From the NCBI GenBank assembly GCA_021798135.1, contig JAJZYI010000113.1, positions 1 through 9,892 on the forward strand: a stretch of 9,892 bases of DNA, given 5' to 3'. The position numbers and the translations under genes are program-made. The notes under the pieces are model-generated. The model did not search any database. It saw only the letters and a list, made by a program, of their open reading frames with translations, and had not been told where the DNA came from. Origin of the DNA: Actinomycetes bacterium. Lineage in GTDB: Bacteria; Actinomycetota; Acidimicrobiia; Acidimicrobiales; UBA8190. How positions within the stretch are numbered: the stretch's first letter is position 1; every line of letters starts with the position of its first letter. Positions 1 to 6,792 of the stretch are shown here, one piece after another.

Positions 1-537
1 CCTTCCCTTGCCGTACCCCGCGCCGCCGTCGAGCGTCGCCGGCCCAGGGCTGCCGTCGGCGGTGGTGGTGCCACTGTCGTAGCCACAGCTCGCGACGGTG
101 GCCGAGGTCGCCGTCTGTGAGATCACCGTCGGCGAGCCGAGCCGGTCGACCTTGGCGCCGTCGAGCTCCTGGAGCTTGATGCCGACCACGCTCTGGATGA
201 CTCCCGAGAGCGCAGCCCCGGTGAAGTACCGGCCGAGATCGGGGAAGACCTGCAGCGGAGGGGTGCCGGCGATCAGCTCGCGCCGGATCGCCGGCCACGG
301 CTCGCGGTCGTAGCGGTAGACGGTCTGCTCACCTGCCAGCCACGCCCGCACCACGGCCGAGCGCTGGCCACCCGACGGCCCGCTCGACGACGGCGGGCGG
401 CCACCCGCCACGGCGGGCCGAGGGAGCGACCCTCCGGTGCCGCAGGCCGCCAGGACCGAGGCGGCCGTCGCCAGCGTGGCCAGGGCCAGGGCAGCCGGGC
501 GGCGCCCCGTACCGGCGCCCCACCGCGCTCGATGCAC
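1..537 (-). CDS. secreted lipoprotein, N-terminal part (runs off left edge)
   Basis: The visible 179 residues start with a lipoprotein signal peptide: a basic stretch (VHRARW...RR), a hydrophobic Ala/Leu segment, then a lipobox LAAC with the lipidated Cys at about residue 32. A low-complexity G/S/P linker follows. From about residue 60 a folded domain begins (WLAGEQTVYRYD..., then a segment ending TATSATVASCGYDSGTT). The late 'ATV.SC.YDSG' pattern resembles actinobacterial lipoproteins with an NTF2-like fold, but this is a resemblance from memory and no function can be assigned. I chose the GTG at 537 because it gives a normal-length signal peptide. In-frame ATGs at 627 and 633 are preceded by GGCGGAG, but would add about 30 poorly hydrophobic, Arg/Gly-rich residues in front. 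The protein is divergent from the two-component genes. Its C-terminus lies outside the window. Confidence 0.72.
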   Translation of the reverse strand, partial: MHRARWGAGTGRRPAALALATLATAASVLAACGTGGSLPRPAVAGGRPPSSSGPSGGQRSAVVRAWLAGEQTVYRYDREPWPAIRRELIAGTPPLQVFPDLGRYFTGAALSGVIQSVVGIKLQELDGAKVDRLGSPTVISQTATSATVASCGYDSGTTTADGSPGPATLDGGAGYGKGR

Positions 538-775
538 TCCGCCGCGTCGGTCGGGCGGGTCGCCCCCGCAGGCCCCGCTCGCCCCCGGCCGGTGAGCGTC
601 CCGCGCCGGCCACGTCCTTCGCCCCATGGTCATGACTCCGCCTGTGCCGTGATGCCAACGGGAAGGGCGGCGCCGCCGGCCGCCGAAGGGTGCCCCGTGC
701 AATCTCGCGCGCCCGGAGCGCCGCGTCCAGGGGCAGGTGCGCTCGGGGCTCGCGCGACCGTGCCACGCTGGTGGG

Positions 776-1483
776 ATGAGCCTGCAGGAGCCGGCCCGGC
801 CAGGTCCGTTCGCCGACGCCGGCACCGTCGTCGTGGTCGAGGACGACCCGCACATCGCCGAGCTCGTCGACCTCTACCTCCGGCGCGACGGGTTCAGGGT
901 GCTCCTGGCCGCGGACGGCGGTCGCGGCATGGAGCTGGTCGCACACCACCACCCCTGCCTGGTGCTGCTCGACGTCGGCCTGCCCGCCGGGCCGGACGGG
1001 TTCGAGGTGTGCCGGCAGCTGCACGGGCAGGGCGTTCCCGTCATCATGCTGACCGCCCGCGACGAGGAGGTGGACCGCGTCCTCGGGCTGGAGCTCGGCG
1101 CCGACGACTACGTGACGAAGCCGTTCTCGCCGAGGGAGCTGGTCGCCCGCGTCCACGCCGTCCTGCGCCGCTCGACCCAGGCGCCCGGCCCGCAGCGGCG
1201 GACGCTGCAGGCGGGCGACGTCGAGGTCGACACCGCCCGGCACGAGGTCCGCCGGGCCGGCACGCCCGTGGCGCTCACGGCACGGGAGTTCGACCTGCTC
1301 GCTCACCTGGCCGCCAACCCCGGGCTCGTGCTGACCCGGCGCCAGCTGCTCGACGAGGTGTGGGGTGCGGGCTGGGTGGGCGACGAGCGCACCGTCGACG
1401 TGCACGTCCGCCAGCTCCGCAAGAAGCTGGGGGACGGGCTGCCGCTGGCCACGGTCCGCAACGTCGGCTACCGGCTGGGGTAG
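776..1483 (+). CDS. OmpR/PhoB-family response regulator
   Basis: A 235-residue DNA-binding response regulator. The receiver domain covers about residues 17-130. It has the acidic pair D23/D24, the phospho-acceptor D66 (in LLDVGLP), the switch residues T93 (MLTAR) and Y112, and the conserved K115 (VTKPF). A winged-helix trans_reg_C domain follows at about 138-235 (ALTAREFDLL, then DERTVDVHVRQLRKKLG, ending VRNVGYRLG). All key receiver residues are present, so it should be phosphorylated and bind DNA as a dimer. The ATG at 776 leaves 16 residues before the first beta strand, normal for the family; the in-frame GTG at 737 would add 13 Arg/Cys-containing residues with no support. There is no clean Shine-Dalgarno site, and a CACGCT element lies 6 bases before the ATG, which would fit a leaderless transcript. 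The kinase gene starts 5 bases after the stop. The target genes cannot be read from the sequence. Confidence 0.95.
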   Translation: MSLQEPARPGPFADAGTVVVVEDDPHIAELVDLYLRRDGFRVLLAADGGRGMELVAHHHPCLVLLDVGLPAGPDGFEVCRQLHGQGVPVIMLTARDEEVDRVLGLELGADDYVTKPFSPRELVARVHAVLRRSTQAPGPQRRTLQAGDVEVDTARHEVRRAGTPVALTAREFDLLAHLAANPGLVLTRRQLLDEVWGAGWVGDERTVDVHVRQLRKKLGDGLPLATVRNVGYRLG

Positions 1484-1488
1484 CCGAC

Positions 1489-3153
1489 GTGCGCCGCACC
1501 CTGGTCGTCACCATCGTCGGCGTCGTGGTCGGCGCCCTGGTGCTGGCCGGCGCCGGCACCTTCCTGCTCGCCAACGGCGGCGCGCGGCGCGACGCAGCCA
1601 GGCAGCTGGCCGTGGACGCCCGCCGGGTCGCCACCGAGGCGCCCACCCTGCTGACCGTGCCGTCCGCCAAGCTCCGCCGGAACCTGGTCCGGGTGGTGAA
1701 GGCGACGGTCGGCGCCGACTTCGTCGCCGTGGTCCCGGGCGCGGCCGCCGACGGCAGCGCCGGGACCACGGTCGTCCTCGGGTCCCTGCCGGGCGGCGTG
1801 ACGGTGGCGCGGCTCCGGCTCGCCGACCTGCTGCGCGGCGCCACGGTCTCGGGCACGGCGGGCGCGGTCGTCTACGCCGCCGTGGTCCTCCCCGGGGTCG
1901 AGCCCGGCGCGGTGGCACGCACCTTGGCACCAGGCGCCCTGCCTGCCGGGACCACCGGTGCCGCCCGCCTGCGGGCAGCGACGGCAGCGGGCGCCGTGGT
2001 GGTCATGGTGCTGACGCGCCGGTTCGCCGGTGCCGGTCTGGGCGGTCTCTACCTCCTCCTGGTGTCGGCAGGGACGGTGGCCGTCGCCGCCGCTGTCGCC
2101 GTGGTCCTGAGCCGGCGGATCACGCGCCCGCTCGTCGACGCGGTCGCCGCCACCGAGCGGATCGCCCGCGGTGACCTGTCGGTGCGCACACCGGTGGGCG
2201 ACACGCACCACCCCGAGCTGGCGGCGCTGGGAGACGCCATCAACACCATGGCCGAGAGCCTCGCCCGGGCCCGGGGGCAGGAACGGCAGTTCCTGCTCTC
2301 GGTCTCGCACGACCTCCGGACGCCGCTCACCTCGATCCTGGGCTACGCCGAGGCGATCGCCGACGGCGCCGCCGACGACCCGGGCGCGGCGGCGGCCGTC
2401 ATCGCCGCCGAGGCCCGCCGCCTGGCACGGCTGGTGCAGGACCTGCTCGACCTGGCCCGCCTCGACGCCCGGCAGTTCTCGCTGCACCTCCAGCCGGTCG
2501 CCGTCACCCCGCTGGTGCGCGCCGCCGCCGACGCCATCCGCCCGGCCGTCGACCGCGCCGGGCTCGATCTGCGGGTGGCGCTCCCGCTCGACGAGCCGCT
2601 GTTGGCGACCGCCGACCCGGACCGGACCCGGCAGGTCGTGGCCAACCTCCTGGAGAACGCCTACAAGTTCGCGGCGTCCGCCGTCGACGTTGTCGCCGCG
2701 CCGGAGCCCGGCGGCTGGGTGGTGGTGACCGTGGCCGACGACGGGCCGGGCATCGCCGCCGACGACCTCCCCAAGGTGTTCGACCGGTTCTTCCAGTCCG
2801 CCAGGGCGGAGGCCCGCCAGGCCGGCAGCGGGCTCGGCCTGGCCATCGTGGCCGAGCTCGTCGGCGCCATGGGCGGCAGCGTGCGGGTGCTGTCCGGCGG
2901 GGAGCCGCGCGGCAGCCGGTTCGACGTGCGCCTGCCCGCCACCGGGACCGGCGGCAACCGCGGCGCGACCGGGCCCGCAGCCATGGCGGGACCGGCGGCG
3001 CGACCGGCGGGAGGGCCCGGGCCGGCCGCACCACCACCGATCCCCACGCCCTCCCCCGCTGCCAGGTCGGACCAGCCCGCCGCACCACCACCGGCCCCCA
3101 GGCCACCCGGGCCCTCCCCCGCACCCCGGTCGGACCAGCCCGCCGGGACGTGA
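1489..3153 (+). CDS. sensor histidine kinase with HAMP domain and proline-rich tail
   Basis: A 554-residue membrane kinase, the partner of the response regulator just upstream. TM1 is at about residues 4-28, an extracytoplasmic sensor region at about 29-183, TM2 at about 184-208, and a HAMP linker at about 206-260 (SRRITRPL...ERIARGDLSV). The HisKA H-box holds the phospho-acceptor H274 (SVSHDLRTPLTSI). The ATPase domain shows the N-box with N390 (NLLENAYKF), G1 at 417-421 (DDGPG), an F-box (FDRFF) and G2 at 446-454 (GSGLGLAIV). All catalytic motifs are intact. The sensor region is Ala/Gly/Val-rich and matches no sensor fold that I recognise. The catalytic core ends near residue 484; a further 70 residues rich in Pro, Ala and Gly follow, containing an imperfect repeat (SPAARSDQPA / SPAPRSDQPA). 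The GTG at 1489 follows the regulator's stop codon by 5 bases, with GGGG 8 bases upstream, which suggests translational coupling. Reading upstream of it in the same frame only overlaps the regulator gene. Confidence 0.94.
   Translation: MRRTLVVTIVGVVVGALVLAGAGTFLLANGGARRDAARQLAVDARRVATEAPTLLTVPSAKLRRNLVRVVKATVGADFVAVVPGAAADGSAGTTVVLGSLPGGVTVARLRLADLLRGATVSGTAGAVVYAAVVLPGVEPGAVARTLAPGALPAGTTGAARLRAATAAGAVVVMVLTRRFAGAGLGGLYLLLVSAGTVAVAAAVAVVLSRRITRPLVDAVAATERIARGDLSVRTPVGDTHHPELAALGDAINTMAESLARARGQERQFLLSVSHDLRTPLTSILGYAEAIADGAADDPGAAAAVIAAEARRLARLVQDLLDLARLDARQFSLHLQPVAVTPLVRAAADAIRPAVDRAGLDLRVALPLDEPLLATADPDRTRQVVANLLENAYKFAASAVDVVAAPEPGGWVVVTVADDGPGIAADDLPKVFDRFFQSARAEARQAGSGLGLAIVAELVGAMGGSVRVLSGGEPRGSRFDVRLPATGTGGNRGATGPAAMAGPAARPAGGPGPAAPPPIPTPSPAARSDQPAAPPPAPRPPGPSPAPRSDQPAGT
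3028..3147 (+). repeat. imperfect direct repeat encoding the kinase's Pro-rich tail
   Basis: Two consecutive copies begin GCACCACCACCG (at 3028 and 3082) and end GTCGGACCAGCCCGCCG (at 3066 and 3129). They encode APPP...ARSDQPA and APPP...PRSDQPA. The copies differ in length (the start-to-start distance is 54 bases, the end-to-end distance 63), so this is a diverged duplication rather than a recent exact one. Confidence 0.7.
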
Positions 3154-3157
3154 CGGG

Positions 3158-3177
3158 CGGCCCTCCCGGGAGGTCCG
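3158..3177. terminator. GC-rich palindrome after the kinase gene
   Basis: A perfect 12-base palindrome CCTCCCGGGAGG (3162-3173) is extended by CGG/CCG arms across one mismatch. It lies 4 bases after the kinase stop codon and before the phosphoesterase start. There is no T-tract, so it could be an attenuating hairpin, an mRNA-stabilising structure or chance in very GC-rich DNA. It does not prove that the next gene is a separate transcription unit. Confidence 0.3.
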
Positions 3178-3212
3178 GGCACCGGGCCCCGGCGCCTGGC
3201 AGACTGCCGGCG

Positions 3213-4736
3213 ATGCCCGAACCTCGCTACAGCCGCCGCCAGGTCCTGGGCGCCGGGCTCGGCGCGGCAGCGGCCGCCGCCCTGGCCGCCTGCGGTTCAT
3301 CGACCACCAGGCGGGCGGCGTCCGTGGCGCCGGCCGGCTCGGACCTCGGGGCCGTCGAGCACGTGGTGATGCTCATGCAGGAGAACCGGTCCTTCGACCA
3401 CTACTTCGGCGCGTACCGCCGCGGGGTCCGGGGCTTCGACGACCACGCCAACCGGCAGGCGTTCTCGCAGGCGTGGCCGGGCGGCAAGGCGCCGGACGGC
3501 AAGCTCCTGCCGTTCCACCTCGACACGGCGACACAGAAGGCCGAGTGCACCTTCGACCTGTCGCACGCCTGGACGGCACAGCACGCGTCGTGGGCCGGCG
3601 GCACGATGGGCCGCTTCGTCGCCACGCACACCGAGGCGCAGTACGAGGGGCCGGAGAACGGCGTGCTCACCATGGGCTACTACACGCGCGCCGACCTGCC
3701 GTTCCACTACGCCCTGGCCGACGCCTTCACCATCGGCGACGGCTACCACTGCTCGGTGCTCGGCCCCACCCATCCCAACCGCCTCTACTGGATGAGCGGC
3801 ACGCTCGGCGCCGACGGCACCAAGGGCGGGCCGATCCTCACCACCTACCTGACCGCCGACCACCAGTGGACGCTGTCGTGGACGACGATGCCGGAGGTGC
3901 TGGAGGACGCCGGCGTGTCGTGGAAGGTCTACAACCCGCCCGGTTCGGGCTACGCGCCGGGCAGCGCCACGGCCCTGCTGCTGTCGGACAACATGCTGCT
4001 CTACTTCGAGCAGTTCAAGGACCCGTCCACCACCCTGCACCAGAAGGCGTTCGGCCCCCTGTTCCCCGCCGACTTCCAGAGCGACGTGGCCGCCGGCACG
4101 CTGCCCGCCGTGTCGTGGGTCATCCCGCCCATCGGCTACGACGAGCACCCGCCGGCGCCGCCGGCGCTGGGCGCCTGGTACATCCACCAGGTCCTCGACA
4201 TCCTGACGTCCAACCCGAAGGTGTGGGCGAAGACGGTGCTGTTCATCACCTGGGACGAGAACGACGGCTTCTTCGACCACGTGCCCCCGCCCGTGGCGCC
4301 GGCGGGCACGCCCGGCGAGTACGTCACGGCGAGCCCGCTGCCGTCCGACGCCGGGGGGATCGCCGGGCCGATCGGGCTGGGCGTGCGCGTCCCGCTGCTC
4401 GTCGTGTCGCCGTTCAGCCGCGGCGGCTACGTCGTCCACGACACCTTCGACCACACGTCCCAGCTCCGCTTCCTCGAGACCCGCTTCGGCGTGCGGGCAC
4501 CCAACCTCTCGGCGTGGCGACGAGCCCACGTCGGCGACCTGACGACGTCGCTGGCCGTCGGCTCGCCCGACACCCGGGTGCCCACGCTCCCCGCCACGCC
4601 GAAGAAGCCCGCGGTGGTCACCGAGGAGTGCTCGACCGCGCAGCTGGCCGAGCTCAACGTCCCCGTGGCGCCGTACCCGGTGCCGCTGCCGCAGACCATG
4701 CCCGGGCAGGAGCCCACGCCGGCCCGGGTCCGCTGA
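3213..4736 (+). CDS. Tat-exported lipoprotein phosphoesterase (phospholipase C / acid phosphatase family)
   Basis: A 507-residue enzyme of the bacterial phosphoesterase family that includes mycobacterial phospholipases C and Francisella AcpA. These are metal-dependent enzymes that cleave phosphodiesters or phosphomonoesters outside the cytoplasm. The N-terminus carries a twin-arginine motif (YSRRQVLG, R8-R9), an Ala-rich hydrophobic stretch and a lipobox LAAC with C27, so it is probably exported folded and lipid-anchored. Family hallmarks are the metal-site motif at 49-66 (EHVVMLMQENRSFDHYFG; E57, N58), the block GPTHPNR at 184-190 in which T186 is the likely nucleophile by family analogy, the second metal motif at 346-356 (TWDENDGFFDH) and the late VRVPLLVVSPFSRGG block. 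All appear intact. I preferred the ATG at 3213 because it puts the Tat motif at the usual distance. An in-frame GTG at 3150 overlaps the kinase stop (GTGA) and would add 21 Pro/Gly/Arg residues. Substrate specificity (phospholipid or phosphate ester) cannot be decided from the sequence. Confidence 0.93.
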   Translation: MPEPRYSRRQVLGAGLGAAAAAALAACGSSTTRRAASVAPAGSDLGAVEHVVMLMQENRSFDHYFGAYRRGVRGFDDHANRQAFSQAWPGGKAPDGKLLPFHLDTATQKAECTFDLSHAWTAQHASWAGGTMGRFVATHTEAQYEGPENGVLTMGYYTRADLPFHYALADAFTIGDGYHCSVLGPTHPNRLYWMSGTLGADGTKGGPILTTYLTADHQWTLSWTTMPEVLEDAGVSWKVYNPPGSGYAPGSATALLLSDNMLLYFEQFKDPSTTLHQKAFGPLFPADFQSDVAAGTLPAVSWVIPPIGYDEHPPAPPALGAWYIHQVLDILTSNPKVWAKTVLFITWDENDGFFDHVPPPVAPAGTPGEYVTASPLPSDAGGIAGPIGLGVRVPLLVVSPFSRGGYVVHDTFDHTSQLRFLETRFGVRAPNLSAWRRAHVGDLTTSLAVGSPDTRVPTLPATPKKPAVVTEECSTAQLAELNVPVAPYPVPLPQTMPGQEPTPARVR

Positions 4737-4758
4737 CCGCCGGCCCGGGCGCCGGCGG
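4737..4758 (+). terminator. perfect 8-bp GC hairpin directly after the phosphoesterase stop
   Basis: CCGCCGGC (4737-4744) and GCCGGCGG (4751-4758) are exact reverse complements around the 6-base loop CCGGGC, starting at the first base after TGA. The all-GC stem is very stable. No U-tract follows, as is common in GC-rich actinobacteria, so terminator function is likely but unproven. Confidence 0.55.
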
Positions 4759-4786
4759 AGCCCGGGCCGCACGGCCGTCCCGTGGG

Positions 4787-4799
4787 TAGCCTGGTCCCG
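4787..4799 (+). promoter_or_regulatory. putative -10 element for a leaderless Clp_N transcript
   Basis: TAGCCT (4787-4792) fits the actinobacterial TAnnnT -10 pattern and ends exactly 6 bases before the GTG start at 4799, so transcription would begin at the start codon. No convincing -35 hexamer or Shine-Dalgarno site is present. It follows the hairpin at 4737-4758, consistent with an independent transcription unit. Confidence 0.5.
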
Positions 4800-6526
4800 T
4801 GTTCGAGCGTTTCACGGACCGGGCCCGCAGGGTGCTGGTCCTGGCGCAAGACGAGGCACGCCGGCTCCGCCACTCGTTCATCGGGACCGAGCACCTGCTG
4901 CTCGGCCTGCTGCGCGACGGCGAGAGCGCGGCGGCAGCCGTCCTCGCCGGGGCCGGCCTGACCCTCGACGGCGCCCGCCGGCAGGTGGAGCGGCTCACTG
5001 AGGCGGCGTCCGGGCACGCGTCTGCGTCGCCACCGTTCACGCCGCGCGCCAAGAAGGTGCTGGAGCTGTCGCTGCGCCAGGCGCTGCAGCACGGGGACGA
5101 CCACATCACGCCCGAGCACCTGCTGCTGGGCATGGTCACCGACGGCGAGGGCGTCGCCGCACGGGTCCTGGCCACCGTCGTCGCCGACCCCGCAGAGCTG
5201 ACGTCCCGGGTGCTGGGGGCGATCGGTGCCACCGCCGCGCCCGCCGCGTCGACCGGCCGGGCGGCTCCGGCCCGGCTCGCCGCGGAGGCCGGCGGGCCGG
5301 TCCGCTGCCCCAGGTGCGGCACCAACCTCCTGGGGTCCGCCCGCTACCGGGTCCTCGACGTCGCCGCCGGCACGGAGACCGACGACCCCGGCGACCCGCG
5401 AGCCGAGCCCGCCGACCCAGACGACCCGAGGTCCAGGCCCGGCGACCCCGACCACCCGCGCAACGGGGCCGGCGGGGAGCCGCCCGCGACGCCGGCCGGC
5501 GCGCCGGGAACGCTCGGCGTGCCGGTCGTCTACTGCCTGGTGTGCGGCACCGCGCTCGGCACGGTCCTCGGCAGCCGCTGGCAGGCACCGGCCGGCGAGC
5601 AACGCGAAGGCCCGGCGCGCCGGTTCGTGACGGGCCTGGCCGCCCCCGGCACGCCTGCAGGTGGGTTGGGCGTCCCGCCGACGAGGTTCACCGGGCCACG
5701 TGGGCTCCTCGGCGGCTACCGAGGGCCGTCGCGGCGGGGAGCAGGCGCCCCGCGGACCGGCACCCAACGGGGAGCCGGCACCCAGCGGACCGGCGCCCAA
5801 CGGGGAGCTGGCGCCCCGCGGGGTGGCCCCCGCCCGACGTGGCTCGCCGGTAGCGAGCCGGGCCCGTCGCCGGCCGTCCGCCTTCCCGAGGGCTGGCCGG
5901 ACGCCAGCGGTCCCGACCCCGGCACCGAGGCCGCCGAGGCCGTCGACCTCCGAAGCGACGGCCGGCGGCACCTGGCCGGCACGGTGCACGGGCTCCGGCT
6001 CGACGCGCAGGTCCAGGAGCCCGGGCTCCGGGGGCCTGGACGCCGGGTGACGGTCGGCGGATCCCTCGGCGGCACGGACGTGGTCGCCTGGTGGGAGGTC
6101 GGCGACGATGGCCGGGGCGGTCCAGTGCAGGTCACAGCGCACGCCGGGGGCCGGCTCCTCGCCCTCGACGTCCGGGGCAGCTTGCACCTCGGCGGGCACG
6201 CCGGCTTCCTCCGTGGCGACCTGGCAGGAGACGTGGGAGGGCTGCGGCTCGTCGCCCAGGCCGTGACGGCTGCGGGCGGGTTCGACTCGCTGGCGACCGT
6301 GGCGGTGTTCGGCACCCTGGGCGACGCCGCGCTGGTGCTGTACGCGAGCGTGACCGGCGACCACGCCCGAGCCGCGGTGCGCGGCGCCGTCGGCGACCGG
6401 CCGGTGGTCCTGGACCTGGAGCGGCCGGAGGGCGGTGAGCCCGGCAGCGTCGTCGTCACCGGGCACGCCGGGCCGTCGCCGGCGGTGGCGCTCGCCATCG
6501 CCGGAGCCCTCCTGCACTTCACCTGA
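4799..6526 (+). CDS. Clp N-terminal-domain protein with split zinc ribbon and beta-rich C-terminal region, no ATPase
   Basis: A 575-residue protein. Residues 1-140 form a ClpC-type double Clp_N repeat: FTDRARRVLVLAQDEA...GTEHLLLGLL at 5-40, and FTPRAKKVLELSLRQA...TPEHLLLGM from 80. In ClpC/ClpA this domain binds substrates and adaptors. No Walker A/B or AAA+ region follows, so it cannot unfold proteins itself; it may act as an adaptor, decoy or regulator of Clp, which is inference. Next come two CxxC pairs, C170/C173 (CPRCG) and C246/C249 (CLVCG), probably the two halves of one zinc ribbon, separated by a DP-rich stretch (GDPRAEPADPDDPR...). A Gly/Arg/Gln linker built from an 11-residue tandem repeat follows, then a Gly-rich, strand-like region (about 391-575) with recurring short hydrophobic motifs (LAGTVHGLRL, VGGSLGG, LRGDLAGDVGGLRL). 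I do not recognise this C-terminal region. The GTG start agrees with the normal first residues of Clp_N (MFERFT). Confidence 0.88.
   Translation: MFERFTDRARRVLVLAQDEARRLRHSFIGTEHLLLGLLRDGESAAAAVLAGAGLTLDGARRQVERLTEAASGHASASPPFTPRAKKVLELSLRQALQHGDDHITPEHLLLGMVTDGEGVAARVLATVVADPAELTSRVLGAIGATAAPAASTGRAAPARLAAEAGGPVRCPRCGTNLLGSARYRVLDVAAGTETDDPGDPRAEPADPDDPRSRPGDPDHPRNGAGGEPPATPAGAPGTLGVPVVYCLVCGTALGTVLGSRWQAPAGEQREGPARRFVTGLAAPGTPAGGLGVPPTRFTGPRGLLGGYRGPSRRGAGAPRTGTQRGAGTQRTGAQRGAGAPRGGPRPTWLAGSEPGPSPAVRLPEGWPDASGPDPGTEAAEAVDLRSDGRRHLAGTVHGLRLDAQVQEPGLRGPGRRVTVGGSLGGTDVVAWWEVGDDGRGGPVQVTAHAGGRLLALDVRGSLHLGGHAGFLRGDLAGDVGGLRLVAQAVTAAGGFDSLATVAVFGTLGDAALVLYASVTGDHARAAVRGAVGDRPVVLDLERPEGGEPGSVVVTGHAGPSPAVALAIAGALLHFT
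5736..5826 (+). repeat. 33-bp in-frame tandem repeat, about 2.75 copies
   Basis: Units start with GGGGAGC at 5736, 5769 and 5802. The first two are 33 bases each and the third stops after about 25 bases. They encode GAGAPRTGTQR, GAGTQRTGAQR and GAGAPRGG. Because the period is a multiple of three, copy-number change would keep the reading frame. It forms the flexible linker of the Clp_N protein. Confidence 0.85.
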
Positions 6527-6578
6527 CGGTGGGCGCGGCTGCACGACGAGGTGGTGGGAGCAAAGATCCGCCACCGTC
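6525..6578. repeat. long-loop inverted repeat at the Clp_N stop codon
   Basis: GACGGTGG (6525-6532) and CCACCGTC (6571-6578) are exact reverse complements with a 38-base loop. The left arm includes the last two bases of the stop codon. The rest of the convergent gap (6527-6792) shows no gene, tRNA or clean terminator. The loop is long for an intrinsic terminator, so this may be chance. Confidence 0.3.
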
Positions 6579-6792
6579 GACCGGCCCGCGGCCCCTGCTC
6601 CGGACGCTTCGACCGTTGCGGCCTGGGCCCGTCCGCTGCGGCATCCTGCGTGGTCGTTCCGAGCGCCCCTGACCGGCACTTATGCGCGCCGGAGAGGCGG
6701 GAATAGTGGGATACGTGAGCGGCGACGCGAGGGGACTTGGTGCCGCCACCACCTGCCGACCACCTCGTGCGAATCGACGTTGGTGCTGGTCC

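Noticed and set aside
329..1405. Long minus-strand open frame opposite the response regulator, 358 codons
   Set aside because: Rich in Arg, Pro, Gly and His with no domain; it is the shadow of strong GC3 bias in the regulator gene, whose receiver and winged-helix motifs are unambiguous.
3150..3212. GTG at 3150 as the phosphoesterase start, overlapping the kinase stop as GTGA
   Set aside because: It would put 21 Pro/Gly-rich residues before a well-placed Tat motif; the ATG at 3213 is simpler. Translational coupling is not excluded.
1468..3300. Minus-strand open frame of 610 codons opposite the histidine kinase
   Set aside because: Low-complexity antisense shadow; the plus-strand kinase motifs account for the conservation.
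3297..4772. Minus-strand open frame of 491 codons opposite the phosphoesterase
   Set aside because: Val/Arg/Gly-rich shadow without a start context or recognisable domain.
5736..5826. CRISPR-like spaced repeats
   Set aside because: The units are directly adjacent without spacers and lie in frame inside a coding gene.
4427..6679. Minus-strand open frame of 750 codons opposite the Clp_N gene
   Set aside because: It overlaps two well-supported plus-strand genes and has shadow-like composition and no domain.
6527..6792. Possible tRNA or small RNA in the convergent gap, around the GC-rich arms near 6670-6720
   Set aside because: No cloverleaf with a T-loop GTTCGA-type motif could be assembled, and no promoter-terminator pair is visible.
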